This document shows, one piece after another, positions 1 to 7,367 of a stretch of 64,000 nucleotides of DNA; the first letter of the stretch is position 1, and each line of letters opens with the position of its first letter. Origin of the DNA: Paenibacillus marchantiophytorum (GTDB taxonomy: Bacteria > Bacillota > Bacilli > Paenibacillales > NBRC-103111). Location of the stretch: the NCBI RefSeq assembly GCF_014640555.1, contig NZ_BMHE01000034.1, positions 1 through 64,000 on the forward strand, given 5' to 3'. The notes under the pieces are model-generated. The model saw nothing but the letters and a program-made list of their open reading frames with translations, made no database searches and was not told the origin of the DNA. Position numbers and translations under genes: made by a program.

Positions 1-198
1 AGTTCAACCCTCTCTCAAGTGTGTGGTAGTGGTACTAAACACTTCGAGATTTGGGGAGGTACTCCCTTTTTTGCGCCTTAAATACTCAGATGGGGTAAGG
101 CTTTTGAATTATGAAATTCATTCAATAAAATAAAAATTGGAAGGCAATAAGATGATGACAATCGAAATTGATACCATTTTTAATGTAAGGAGCATATA

Positions 199-506
199 AA
201 CCAGCTTTAGTTCTTGAAACACTTGCAATGGAAATTATTAAAAACGAAGAAGCGCCACAATGCAAGTCCTTTATATCATGGGAAAATGGAGGGGATTTAC
301 AACTCTAATGGTGATATTGTTACCGATCCAGTAAATGAAGGAACTTATAACTTCGCTTCCCCCCTTCTGTCCATACGAATTTGGATGTAATACCTTACTA
401 TATTTGGGGTAATTCCTCAGAAGATACAACAACCATTGCAGATAGAACAGTTTGGGCTAACGTTAAAGCGGGGTGGGGTTGGGTATGGAAAAAAATAACA
501 AAATAA
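199..506 (+). pseudogene. frameshifted remnant of an unrecognised gene
   Basis: Three reading-frame segments run on from one another like one broken protein: KPALVLETLAMEIIKNEE from about 199, then YNSNGDIVTDPVNEGTYNF from about 296, then VIPYYIWGNSSEDTTTIA ending at the TAA at 504-506. The last frame change falls at a run of six C near 360. The family was not recognised. The phrase VIPYYIWGN loosely recalls the end of GH127-type proteins, which is too little for a call. The next gene starts 17 bases later and may once have been co-transcribed with it. Confidence 0.5.
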
Positions 507-522
507 AGGTGAGCGAAATACT

Positions 523-861
523 ATGAATCATCTTTTCAAAAAGGCAATAATTATAGGTGTAATTGCATGGGTTGCACTTCTGTTAACAACATCTATAAGT
601 TTATTTAATTTGGAGGGTATAGTTCATAATTCAGTTACTAAGCCAGTTCAGATAATTATAATATTCCTAACATTATTAACTGTAGTAATATCCTTCTTGC
701 CAATAGTTGGAGTTTTACTTGCATTTATTGGTTATTTTAAGCATAAACATTTAAAGTATTTTATAATCGGTTTCACCTTAAATGTATTATATATTGTGCT
801 AATAGTTCTTATTTTCATTAGAGCTATTAAAATTGTATTATCTGCTATGATTAGCGTTTAA
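523..861 (+). CDS. small hypothetical membrane protein
   Basis: A 112-residue protein with three hydrophobic segments at about residues 7-27, 43-72 and 78-105, separated by short basic loops (FKHKHLK), so an integral membrane protein. The ATG at 523 follows an AAAGGTGAG ribosome site, which supports the start. No family was recognised and no catalytic motif is visible. It is AT-rich compared with most of the window, follows a decayed gene and precedes a decayed HTH gene, so the left edge looks like a degraded accessory region. A strong terminator follows at once. Function unknown. Confidence 0.7.
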   Translation: MNHLFKKAIIIGVIAWVALLLTTSISLFNLEGIVHNSVTKPVQIIIIFLTLLTVVISFLPIVGVLLAFIGYFKHKHLKYFIIGFTLNVLYIVLIVLIFIRAIKIVLSAMISV

Positions 862-869
862 ATCAAATC

Positions 870-911
870 AACCACCTTGCGAGTAAACATCGTAAGGTGG
901 TTCTTCTTTTT
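870..911 (+). terminator. intrinsic terminator after the small membrane gene
   Basis: The stem AACCACCTT pairs with AAGGTGGTT around a 15-base loop and is followed by a T-rich tract (CTTCTTTTTT). It begins 9 bases after the stop codon of the membrane-protein gene. Confidence 0.85.
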
Positions 912-922
912 TGATTTGGAGA

Positions 923-1059
923 ATGAAGATGAAGAATAATATTAAAGCAATCGGAAAATACGAAACAATAGCCAGCAGGTGATTGCAGATGCGTTGGGGG
1001 TAATGATTACAGCAGTCAACATATGGGAGAGTAGGAAATTCGTCTTTAGATTTGTTTAA
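923..1059 (+). pseudogene. remnant of an XRE-type helix-turn-helix gene
   Basis: An ATG at 923 with a GGAG upstream opens MKMKNNIKAIGKYETIAS and then hits a stop. A frame change restores QQVIADALGVMITAVNIWES, which has the Q-x-x-[IV]-A-x-x-[LI]-G-V-[ST]-x-x-[AT]-[VI]-x-x-W-E pattern of Cro/C1-type DNA-binding domains, and a TAA ends it at 1057-1059. Without repair it makes no usable regulator. Bases 1060-1180 hold no gene I can support. Confidence 0.5.
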
Positions 1060-1180
1060 GGATTGTTTATGCAAAATGATTCTGATGTAATGGCTATTCA
1101 CAACGAGAACCGACTAGCTACCATTTAGGTCGTGGTAAAAAGGTGCATGTCAGAAAGTAATTTAATTGTGCAGTTGCGTA

Positions 1181-1233
1181 AAAAAAACCTCCCGGAATGA
1201 ACAAATGTTCAATTCCGCAGAGGTAGAGGTTCA
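1181..1233 (-). terminator. intrinsic terminator of the glucoamylase gene
   Basis: Read on the minus strand just after the GH15 stop codon. An outer AACCTC/GAGGTT pairing encloses the stem CGGAATTGAAC / GTTCATTCCG and leads into a run of eight T. It ends the minus-strand glucan locus. Confidence 0.85.
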
Positions 1234-1236
1234 TAC

Positions 1237-3198
1237 TTACTTCGACAACTGTTTGTATTTATTCAAATACTTCACAACGGTAAGCACGTAAGTCGCGTGA
1301 GACCAAGTGAGTGGAGCAACGGAAACCGGATCACCAGTGAAAGGATCGAGCTGCTCCGAGAGCACGCCACTTTCCATCGCATGTTTGACGACCCATTCAA
1401 GCGTTTGACGCGGGGCTTCGAGTTCAGCCAACGTTTTGGCGTATTCGATTTCCCATTCGGCAATCCATAATGTACAGATGATCCATGGGTTTCCTGGGAC
1501 ATTCTCAATATCCGTTGAGCGTTGGAAGTAATAATCATGATGATAGCGGGCAGAGCCTCCAACTTCGGTTTTGATCGTGAGACCGGCTTTATTCGCTCGC
1601 ATCGTGCCCACAACCCGCTCGTCGTCAGCAGGCAGAACGCCGAATTCGAAGATACCGTAGACAGAGCTCTCGAGCGTCATATCTTTGACCCATTCGCCAT
1701 CCTCCATATACAAGCCGCGAACGAAACGTCCTTCATTTTCGTCCCACAGATGCTTGAGGATACCGGATTTGATTTTCTCCGCGGTATGCTTGTAGCGATT
1801 GCTTCGCTCTTCGTCACCAAACAAGTTGCTGAAGTTGGAAGCCGCGATCAATCCGCCATACACGGCAGAAGCGGTGAACGTATAAATACCATAGCGCTCT
1901 TCCCATAAATCGTAACTCGGTTTCGGCAAGTTCAGCTCCTGATCAATGTACGTGGACATGAATCGAGCTGCTCGGCGAATGAGGTTGCGATACAGGGATT
2001 GCGCAAATTCAAGGCTTCCATTTTTCTGAAAATCTTGCCAAAGGGCAAACAAGACTAGCGCGGTTTCATCCTCTTGAATCGGAAGCTGCACACGTCCGGA
2101 ATGGATATACGGATGCCAGCTGGAGCCGACGGTGCCGTCAGGATTGTATTTATGATGCAAATACCCTTCAGGCGACAGCACGTTAGCGCAGAAATTAAAG
2201 AAGGGAATAATCATGCCTTGGTAGCCAGCCATCGACATGGAGTAGGCGATTAAAGCGCCGTCCCGCGGCCACATATAGCTGTAATGATCACGGTTGCTCT
2301 GCATAATGTCCGAATCATTCGCCGCGATGATTGCTCCATTCACATCCGTTTGAGTACGGACAAGCAGTAGACTTTGTTTGAAGAGGCGCTGAACGTCCGT
2401 ATTCAGATCAAAATAATCGCGATCAATTTTATTGGCCCACCGCTGCCAGTAGACCGTTACACGATCCAGCAGTTTGCCAGGATGGCTATCTTTGACATAA
2501 GCATCTAGCTTCTTCACTTCTTCCAAGTTCTTGCCTGCACCCATCCAGTAGTAGAGCGTCTGGTTGGCGTTAGGTGGTACGAACAAGCGGAAGGAGATCG
2601 TGCTGTCGACAGAACCTTGGGCGATGGCATTCCCCATGAGGTGGCCATCTTCCGCATCGCGCCATGTGCCTTCGGCGTTATAGAACCTTTTGACACCGGT
2701 AGAATATTGATAAATGCCTTCTGTGCCTGTGCTGCCATTAAACATAAAATAACGGTCTTTTTTATAATGGAATACTGTATTGGTTAAGGGATAGTAAGCG
2801 GCTGTATCTCCAACTTCGGTTTCATTGATGAGCAAATCCTGATTGAAGAACATCCGTACTTCGCGGACGGTGCTTTTGTGATTGGTGATTTGAATCCGTT
2901 TCAAGTAAATGTCCTCGCGCTGGTGTACGCCATCATTCATAAGCAAGGTAACACCGAGACCGGGATGCGTGGCTGTCACTTCGGTGACGAGTGAATCTTC
3001 TACATAACCGAGCTTGAATTGCCATTCGGGGGCATTCAACCAAGCGAATTCACCATCTACCCAAATACCTACGCGGCATTGGTAACCGCCAATATGGTTA
3101 AGCTGGCCTACGAAAGGATAATACAGATCTCGCATGTAGGAATGCTGATCGAGGTTAATAAGGAATTTACCGTTTCCGATGACCAGATGTCTAGGCAT
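1237..3198 (-). CDS. glycoside hydrolase family 15 protein (glucoamylase-like)
   Basis: A 653-residue protein beginning MPRHLVIGNGKFLINLDQH. This start, rather than one 22 codons upstream, follows a GGGGGAAG ribosome site at good spacing. The N-terminal half is the beta-sandwich domain common to bacterial GH15 enzymes and the C-terminal half is the (alpha/alpha)6 barrel. The likely general acid lies in DLWEERYG near residue 433 and the general base in SEQLDPFTG near 616, both typical of GH15. Such enzymes release glucose from the non-reducing ends of alpha-glucans; some prefer other alpha-linked glucosides or trehalose. No signal peptide is visible, so it is probably cytoplasmic. It is the last gene of the minus-strand glucan locus and is a good candidate for turning over or trimming the polymer made by its neighbours. 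Confidence 0.92.
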   Translation of the reverse strand: MPRHLVIGNGKFLINLDQHSYMRDLYYPFVGQLNHIGGYQCRVGIWVDGEFAWLNAPEWQFKLGYVEDSLVTEVTATHPGLGVTLLMNDGVHQREDIYLKRIQITNHKSTVREVRMFFNQDLLINETEVGDTAAYYPLTNTVFHYKKDRYFMFNGSTGTEGIYQYSTGVKRFYNAEGTWRDAEDGHLMGNAIAQGSVDSTISFRLFVPPNANQTLYYWMGAGKNLEEVKKLDAYVKDSHPGKLLDRVTVYWQRWANKIDRDYFDLNTDVQRLFKQSLLLVRTQTDVNGAIIAANDSDIMQSNRDHYSYMWPRDGALIAYSMSMAGYQGMIIPFFNFCANVLSPEGYLHHKYNPDGTVGSSWHPYIHSGRVQLPIQEDETALVLFALWQDFQKNGSLEFAQSLYRNLIRRAARFMSTYIDQELNLPKPSYDLWEERYGIYTFTASAVYGGLIAASNFSNLFGDEERSNRYKHTAEKIKSGILKHLWDENEGRFVRGLYMEDGEWVKDMTLESSVYGIFEFGVLPADDERVVGTMRANKAGLTIKTEVGGSARYHHDYYFQRSTDIENVPGNPWIICTLWIAEWEIEYAKTLAELEAPRQTLEWVVKHAMESGVLSEQLDPFTGDPVSVAPLTWSHATYVLTVVKYLNKYKQLSK

Positions 3199-3417
3199 TA
3201 AAATCACTTCCCCCACTCGTTTGTTTGATCGCGAATTCAGAACCCGTCCTTGAGGTATCCACATCGGGATATCGCGTTTCTCGCAATGCTATTGCAGGAC
3301 TTAGCAGCACAGGGCTTGCCAATAGGTTACCTAATTATTACCAAGGAATCAATGATTCTTTGAAAAAATTCTGAAAATTTCGACTGGGTACGCTTACAAT
3401 TGGCATAGTTCTCCATA

Positions 3418-6405
3418 TTATTTGATTATTTCCTTCTGATGCAGGATTATACCTGATTCACGATTTTGCTGGAAAATCAATTTATTGTAAGCTTCAATTG
3501 TCAATGTGCCGATAGGTGCCCAGCTAAAAATAGCGCTGACTTTGGATAAGGCTTCCTTCGTTAGTTGGGATGAAAATAAAGGTTCCTGGAAAAGCTTATC
3601 GATTTGCCTGGCAAGCGCATGTATGTCATCTGGAGGAACTTGTAAACCGTTGACTTCATGGTCGACAATTTCGGCTAGACCTCCTGTATCTGAAACGATC
3701 AGCGGGGTTCCGCTTGCCATGGCTTCCAAGGCGACGAGACCGAATGGTTCGTACAGACTCGGGAACACACAGAGCTCGGCCTGATGCAGCAGCAGGTTCT
3801 TATCCGATTCATCCAGGAAACCAACAAAACAGACGCGATCTCCCAGCGGAGCGGCAAGTTGTTGAAGTCTTTCAAGTTCTGGTCCAGCACCTGCGACCAC
3901 TAATTTGGCTTGGGGAAAATGTTTGAGCACGAGACGCATCGCGGCAATCAGGATGTGTACGCCTTTTTCGTACACAAGTCTGCCCAGGAATGCGATGATT
4001 TTATTAGGTGAATGACCATCAAATAAGGCGGAAGCGAGCAGCGAGTTCGCTGTCTTGGGCGAGTCAACCGGAATAAGAAAGGGCATAACCCCATTCGGAA
4101 TAACGCTTATCTTATGCTCAGGGACCTCAAAAAGTTTCTGTATTTCCTGCTGCATAAATAAACTGCATACAATTAAGTGGTCTGCCACAGCAGTCAGCTT
4201 GCGTTCCAGAATATGAATGCGTTGTTGGACCGGCGTATCCAGGTTTCCTTGATTACGGCCATATTCTGTGGCATGGATGGTTGCAAGAAGCGGGATTTGC
4301 AAACTTTGCTTGCTCTCATTTGCCGCATAATAAACGAGCCAATCATGCGCATGCAGAATATCAAATCGCAGTCCTTGCTCGGATAGGTGCGCGATCGTTT
4401 GCGTGAAAGCCAGGTTCATTTGAAAAACCCAGTCGAGAAACGGGATGGCTTCACCAGATTGCAGGATGTTTGCGCGATGGATATGTACGCCTTCGGATCT
4501 TTCATAGGGCAGACAACTGTCAGTTAGGCATGTAATAACATGTATCTCATGGCCGGAAGCGGCCAGTTGCTTGGATAAATCGCAAACTGCTCTAGCCAAG
4601 CCACCGATGACATGGGGAGGATATTCCCACGCCAGCATAAGGATGCGTAAAGGAGGGTTGGCCGCTTTATTGGCTAAAGAATTAAGTTTCGGTTGGGATA
4701 ATGAAGCGCTAAAAGGGCTGCCAAGCGTACTATTCTTAGCATAAATGGAGGCAGTGGGTTGGAATAGACGATAGTGAAGCTCGGGTAAAAAGGGTGATTT
4801 TTTTTCTAAAGGAATGACGAGCTCAGCAAGCTCTCTATCTGCAACTGCTGAGTCCAATGCGTGCAGCAAGTGATGTAGATTGGCGCAATGGCTTTCGATC
4901 CGATGGATGGCGTAATCGGTTACGGTCTGGGCGTCGAGAATGAACGTCCAGTCGCTGCTTTGCGCGAGCATCAGTTCTCGCGCTGCTTGGTTGAGCGCCC
5001 GCTGCTGCATCTTCGACAGCAGCTGCGGGTCCGCGTGCTTCTGCGCAGCAAGCACGAGCCGATCCTCCGCTGCGTGCAGCTGCGGATGGACCCACTGGCT
5101 GCGCGGCTGCAGCCAGACCTCGGCATAGCCGCCACGGCCCCAGCTGGACACGGGAAGCTCTGCTTCCGTGGTCGGCGCATGGGCGGCGGCGTAGGCGCCT
5201 AACGTAGTCGTGTCCACGACTACGCCCAAGGCCCTAGCTGCGGCGAAGCCGCGCAGCACAGCTTCCAACCACTGGTGGCCTTCGTACCACCAGTGTCCGA
5301 ACAGCTCGGCATCGTATGGGCATACGATGACTGGGGGCTGCGCAGGCTCCGCTTCGCGGCCTGCTTCCGCCAGCGCCTCGCGCGAGCGAGCGAGGCGCTC
5401 AAGCTGCGCCACCCGGCTGGCGACGAAATGCTCAGCATGCTGCTGAGCTTTCTGAGCCGCGCGCGCCGGGTGGTAGGGCTCTTTGGCGTCACCAGCGCCG
5501 GTGACGCGATAGTACTTGAAGCCCGTATGAATGCGTGCGCCGTCCGGCAGCACATAGGGCTTCAAGTATTCCCACTCGGCCCCGCCGCCCTGGCCGAGAT
5601 CATAGCCGATATCGCGATAATATTCGCGATAGTCGGCGTCGCTCGGGTAGCCGACTTCGGCGCTCCACACGTGAGCGCCGGCTTCGAGATCCCGAGCGAA
5701 GGCGCAGGCGCCGCTTGACGTGCGCAGCGGCAATCCGCGATCCGCCGCATTATGCGCATGCGCGTCAACGACGAAATAGCGCAGACCCAGCGCCTGCAAA
5801 TGCGGCTCCAGCGCAGGCGTGTACCCACACTCCGGCAGCCAGATGCCAGCCGGAGCAGATCCGAGATGCCGCCGGAATTCCTGCACGGCGGCTTCCAACT
5901 GCGCGCGCAGCACCACATCGTTCTTGACCAAGGGCAAGAACGCATGTGTCGCTGCGCAGGTGATTAATTCCAAGCAGCCTGCGCTTCTGAGGCTGCGGAA
6001 CTTCCCGATGAGATCGCCTCGCAGGCGATCGTATATAACAAGCAGCCGATGATAATGATCGGCGTATAGTCGGGCAGTGGGGCTGAAGTCCTGATGCCCC
6101 CACAGACGAATCACTTCGCGCTGAGACAGTTCGCACAAGGCAACCAAATGCTGGCGAAGCCTCATTTGCAAGTGCGAATCCGCCAACATGGCGAGGAGCG
6201 GAGGAGACAGCGAGAGGGTGAGTTGGAATGAAACACGCTCCTCCTGAAGCCGGTCCATCATTTCAATCAGCGGCAGATAGCTGTCCACTACCGCTTCGAA
6301 AAACCAACGTTCTTCCAACGTGATCTCGTCCTTGTCATGACGTACATAAGGAATATGGGCATGCAGAAGCAAAGCAACATAGCCGTGTACATGTGAGCTG
6401 CTCAA
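3418..6405 (-). CDS. GH57 (DUF1957) - GT4 fusion, glucan branching enzyme/glucosyltransferase, copy 1
   Basis: A 995-residue two-domain enzyme. Residues 1 to about 560 are a GH57 glucan-branching-enzyme-like domain: HAHIPYVRH near residue 15, the nucleophile region WLPECGYTP near 190, the VGYPSDADYREYYRDIGYDL segment typical of the family, the acid/base region YDAELFGHWW near 363, and AQSSDWTFILD near 480. Residues from about 585 to the end are a GT4 glycosyltransferase: LMLAWEYPPHVIGGLA, IPNGV, GRLVYEKG and the EX7E motif EPFGLVALE near 888. Both active sites look intact. The start overlaps the stop of the DUF4912 gene by 4 bases, so the two are probably translationally coupled. The fusion suggests elongation and branching or length control of one alpha-1,4-glucan. 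Bases 4900-6140 are much richer in GC than the rest of the gene. Confidence 0.93.
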   Translation of the reverse strand: MSSSHVHGYVALLLHAHIPYVRHDKDEITLEERWFFEAVVDSYLPLIEMMDRLQEERVSFQLTLSLSPPLLAMLADSHLQMRLRQHLVALCELSQREVIRLWGHQDFSPTARLYADHYHRLLVIYDRLRGDLIGKFRSLRSAGCLELITCAATHAFLPLVKNDVVLRAQLEAAVQEFRRHLGSAPAGIWLPECGYTPALEPHLQALGLRYFVVDAHAHNAADRGLPLRTSSGACAFARDLEAGAHVWSAEVGYPSDADYREYYRDIGYDLGQGGGAEWEYLKPYVLPDGARIHTGFKYYRVTGAGDAKEPYHPARAAQKAQQHAEHFVASRVAQLERLARSREALAEAGREAEPAQPPVIVCPYDAELFGHWWYEGHQWLEAVLRGFAAARALGVVVDTTTLGAYAAAHAPTTEAELPVSSWGRGGYAEVWLQPRSQWVHPQLHAAEDRLVLAAQKHADPQLLSKMQQRALNQAARELMLAQSSDWTFILDAQTVTDYAIHRIESHCANLHHLLHALDSAVADRELAELVIPLEKKSPFLPELHYRLFQPTASIYAKNSTLGSPFSASLSQPKLNSLANKAANPPLRILMLAWEYPPHVIGGLARAVCDLSKQLAASGHEIHVITCLTDSCLPYERSEGVHIHRANILQSGEAIPFLDWVFQMNLAFTQTIAHLSEQGLRFDILHAHDWLVYYAANESKQSLQIPLLATIHATEYGRNQGNLDTPVQQRIHILERKLTAVADHLIVCSLFMQQEIQKLFEVPEHKISVIPNGVMPFLIPVDSPKTANSLLASALFDGHSPNKIIAFLGRLVYEKGVHILIAAMRLVLKHFPQAKLVVAGAGPELERLQQLAAPLGDRVCFVGFLDESDKNLLLHQAELCVFPSLYEPFGLVALEAMASGTPLIVSDTGGLAEIVDHEVNGLQVPPDDIHALARQIDKLFQEPLFSSQLTKEALSKVSAIFSWAPIGTLTIEAYNKLIFQQNRESGIILHQKEIIK

Positions 6406-6962
6406 TCCATATCGCCTCCGGATTCTGTATCTGCAGGGTATGCGTTCTTAGGCGCATAAACCGAATAGGCAGAGAAATGTTCAAAAGGTATGGGGTTCAT
6501 TCGTTCTAAGGAAAGGGCCATAGGCCGGTATAGGAGGATTTGTTCATTGATTGTAGATGGATTAGGATCGGTACCGTCGATAAGACGGTGCGAAATGTGA
6601 AGCGTATTGGAACGCAGCAGCATGATAAACGGGCCCGACTCATTCCGAATACCGAGGTCGCTGACATATTGGCGACCGGGCAGGCAACCGCCGATAAAGC
6701 AAGAATCTCCTGAAGGCAGAGGAAGCTCCGACATCGTTTCTGTCAGCTGTCCGTCGATGGCTGGATGATCAGATCTTTCGCGCAGGAGAAGTGTGGGCTG
6801 AAGATCCCGCCACTCCGCTTGGAAGTGTTCTTGTACCAGTCTGCTTGTTCTTGCGGAAAGCTGCCAATACACAAACAGAACAGTCGGGGACTGTACAAGC
6901 ATATGCAGTGTGTCCTGATCGAAACGATGCGTGGAGAGAGCTTGGATAGAAATCGGACTCAC
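6402..6962 (-). CDS. DUF4912 domain protein, copy 1
   Basis: A 186-residue protein with the DUF4912 pattern HMLVQSPTVLFVYWQLSAR near residues 20-40 and a later section rich in Leu and Arg (FIMLLRSNTLHISHRL) like that of copy 2 at 12512-13036. The family's biochemical role is not established. The LFVYW strand suggests a small beta-rich, possibly carbohydrate-related domain, but that is inference. The GTG start at 6962 has only a weak ribosome site, so the exact start is less certain. It lies immediately upstream of, and overlaps by 4 bases, the GH57-GT4 gene. The same order recurs at 9815-13036, which argues for a functional partnership with the fusion enzyme. Confidence 0.85.
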   Translation of the reverse strand: MSPISIQALSTHRFDQDTLHMLVQSPTVLFVYWQLSARTSRLVQEHFQAEWRDLQPTLLLRERSDHPAIDGQLTETMSELPLPSGDSCFIGGCLPGRQYVSDLGIRNESGPFIMLLRSNTLHISHRLIDGTDPNPSTINEQILLYRPMALSLERMNPIPFEHFSAYSVYAPKNAYPADTESGGDMD

Positions 6963-7029
6963 CTTTTCTAGGGAAATAGTGGGATGATGCAGCGTTAAGC
7001 TTTGAGCAATATTGTAGCATATGCAGGAT

Positions 7030-7070
7030 AGAAACGAAAAATCTCCTCCTTATGGAAAAGGGGGAGATCA
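7030..7070 (-). terminator. intrinsic terminator after the KTSC-like gene
   Basis: On the minus strand ATCTCC-CCCTT pairs with AAGGAG-GAGAT around a short loop and is followed by TTTTTCGTTT. It separates the upper part of the glucan locus from the second DUF4912/GH57-GT4 pair, so that pair likely has its own promoter in 6963-7030 or depends on readthrough. Confidence 0.7.
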
Positions 7071-7081
7071 CGAGTTAACCT

Positions 7082-7300
7082 TCACTTGGTAGGGCTTTGA
7101 CCTTCCATGTACCGGGTTTCCGTTAGTCTCATTAAGGAGTCATATCGATTTGCCGATGTAAATATGAGTTGATATTCATCCTGCTTTACATTGGTATACG
7201 AGGCTTTAAAACCGGTATGATATTGCACTGTCATGCTCGAGGATTGATCGTCATATTGCACAAAAGCAATCTGTCTGGAAACGCTCGGAATCATATTCAC
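7082..7300 (-). CDS. small KTSC-domain-like protein
   Basis: A 72-residue protein. The pattern of an aromatic/acidic YDDQSSSMTVQYHTGF strand, a SYTNV turn, then YQLIFTSANRYDSLMRL resembles KTSC-type domains (a short beta-rich domain ending in an alpha helix, where a serine at the start of the helix is typical). A GTG start at 7300 has GGGGAG upstream. No catalytic residues can be named and its role is unknown. It sits between the nucleotidyltransferase gene and the second DUF4912 gene on the same strand and is followed by its own terminator. Confidence 0.6.
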   Translation of the reverse strand: MNMIPSVSRQIAFVQYDDQSSSMTVQYHTGFKASYTNVKQDEYQLIFTSANRYDSLMRLTETRYMEGQSPTK

Positions 7301-7367
7301 GCCGCTCTCCCCTTCATCTTGAGACTTAGGCCAACACGAATTGGATCTATCTGTACTATAGGTATGC

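Noticed and set aside
4835..6136. Several 60-150 codon frames on both strands inside the GH57 part of copy 1
   Set aside because: They are by-products of the GC-rich patch, with Arg/Ser/Ala-rich composition and no recognisable domain. The GH57 frame runs through intact.
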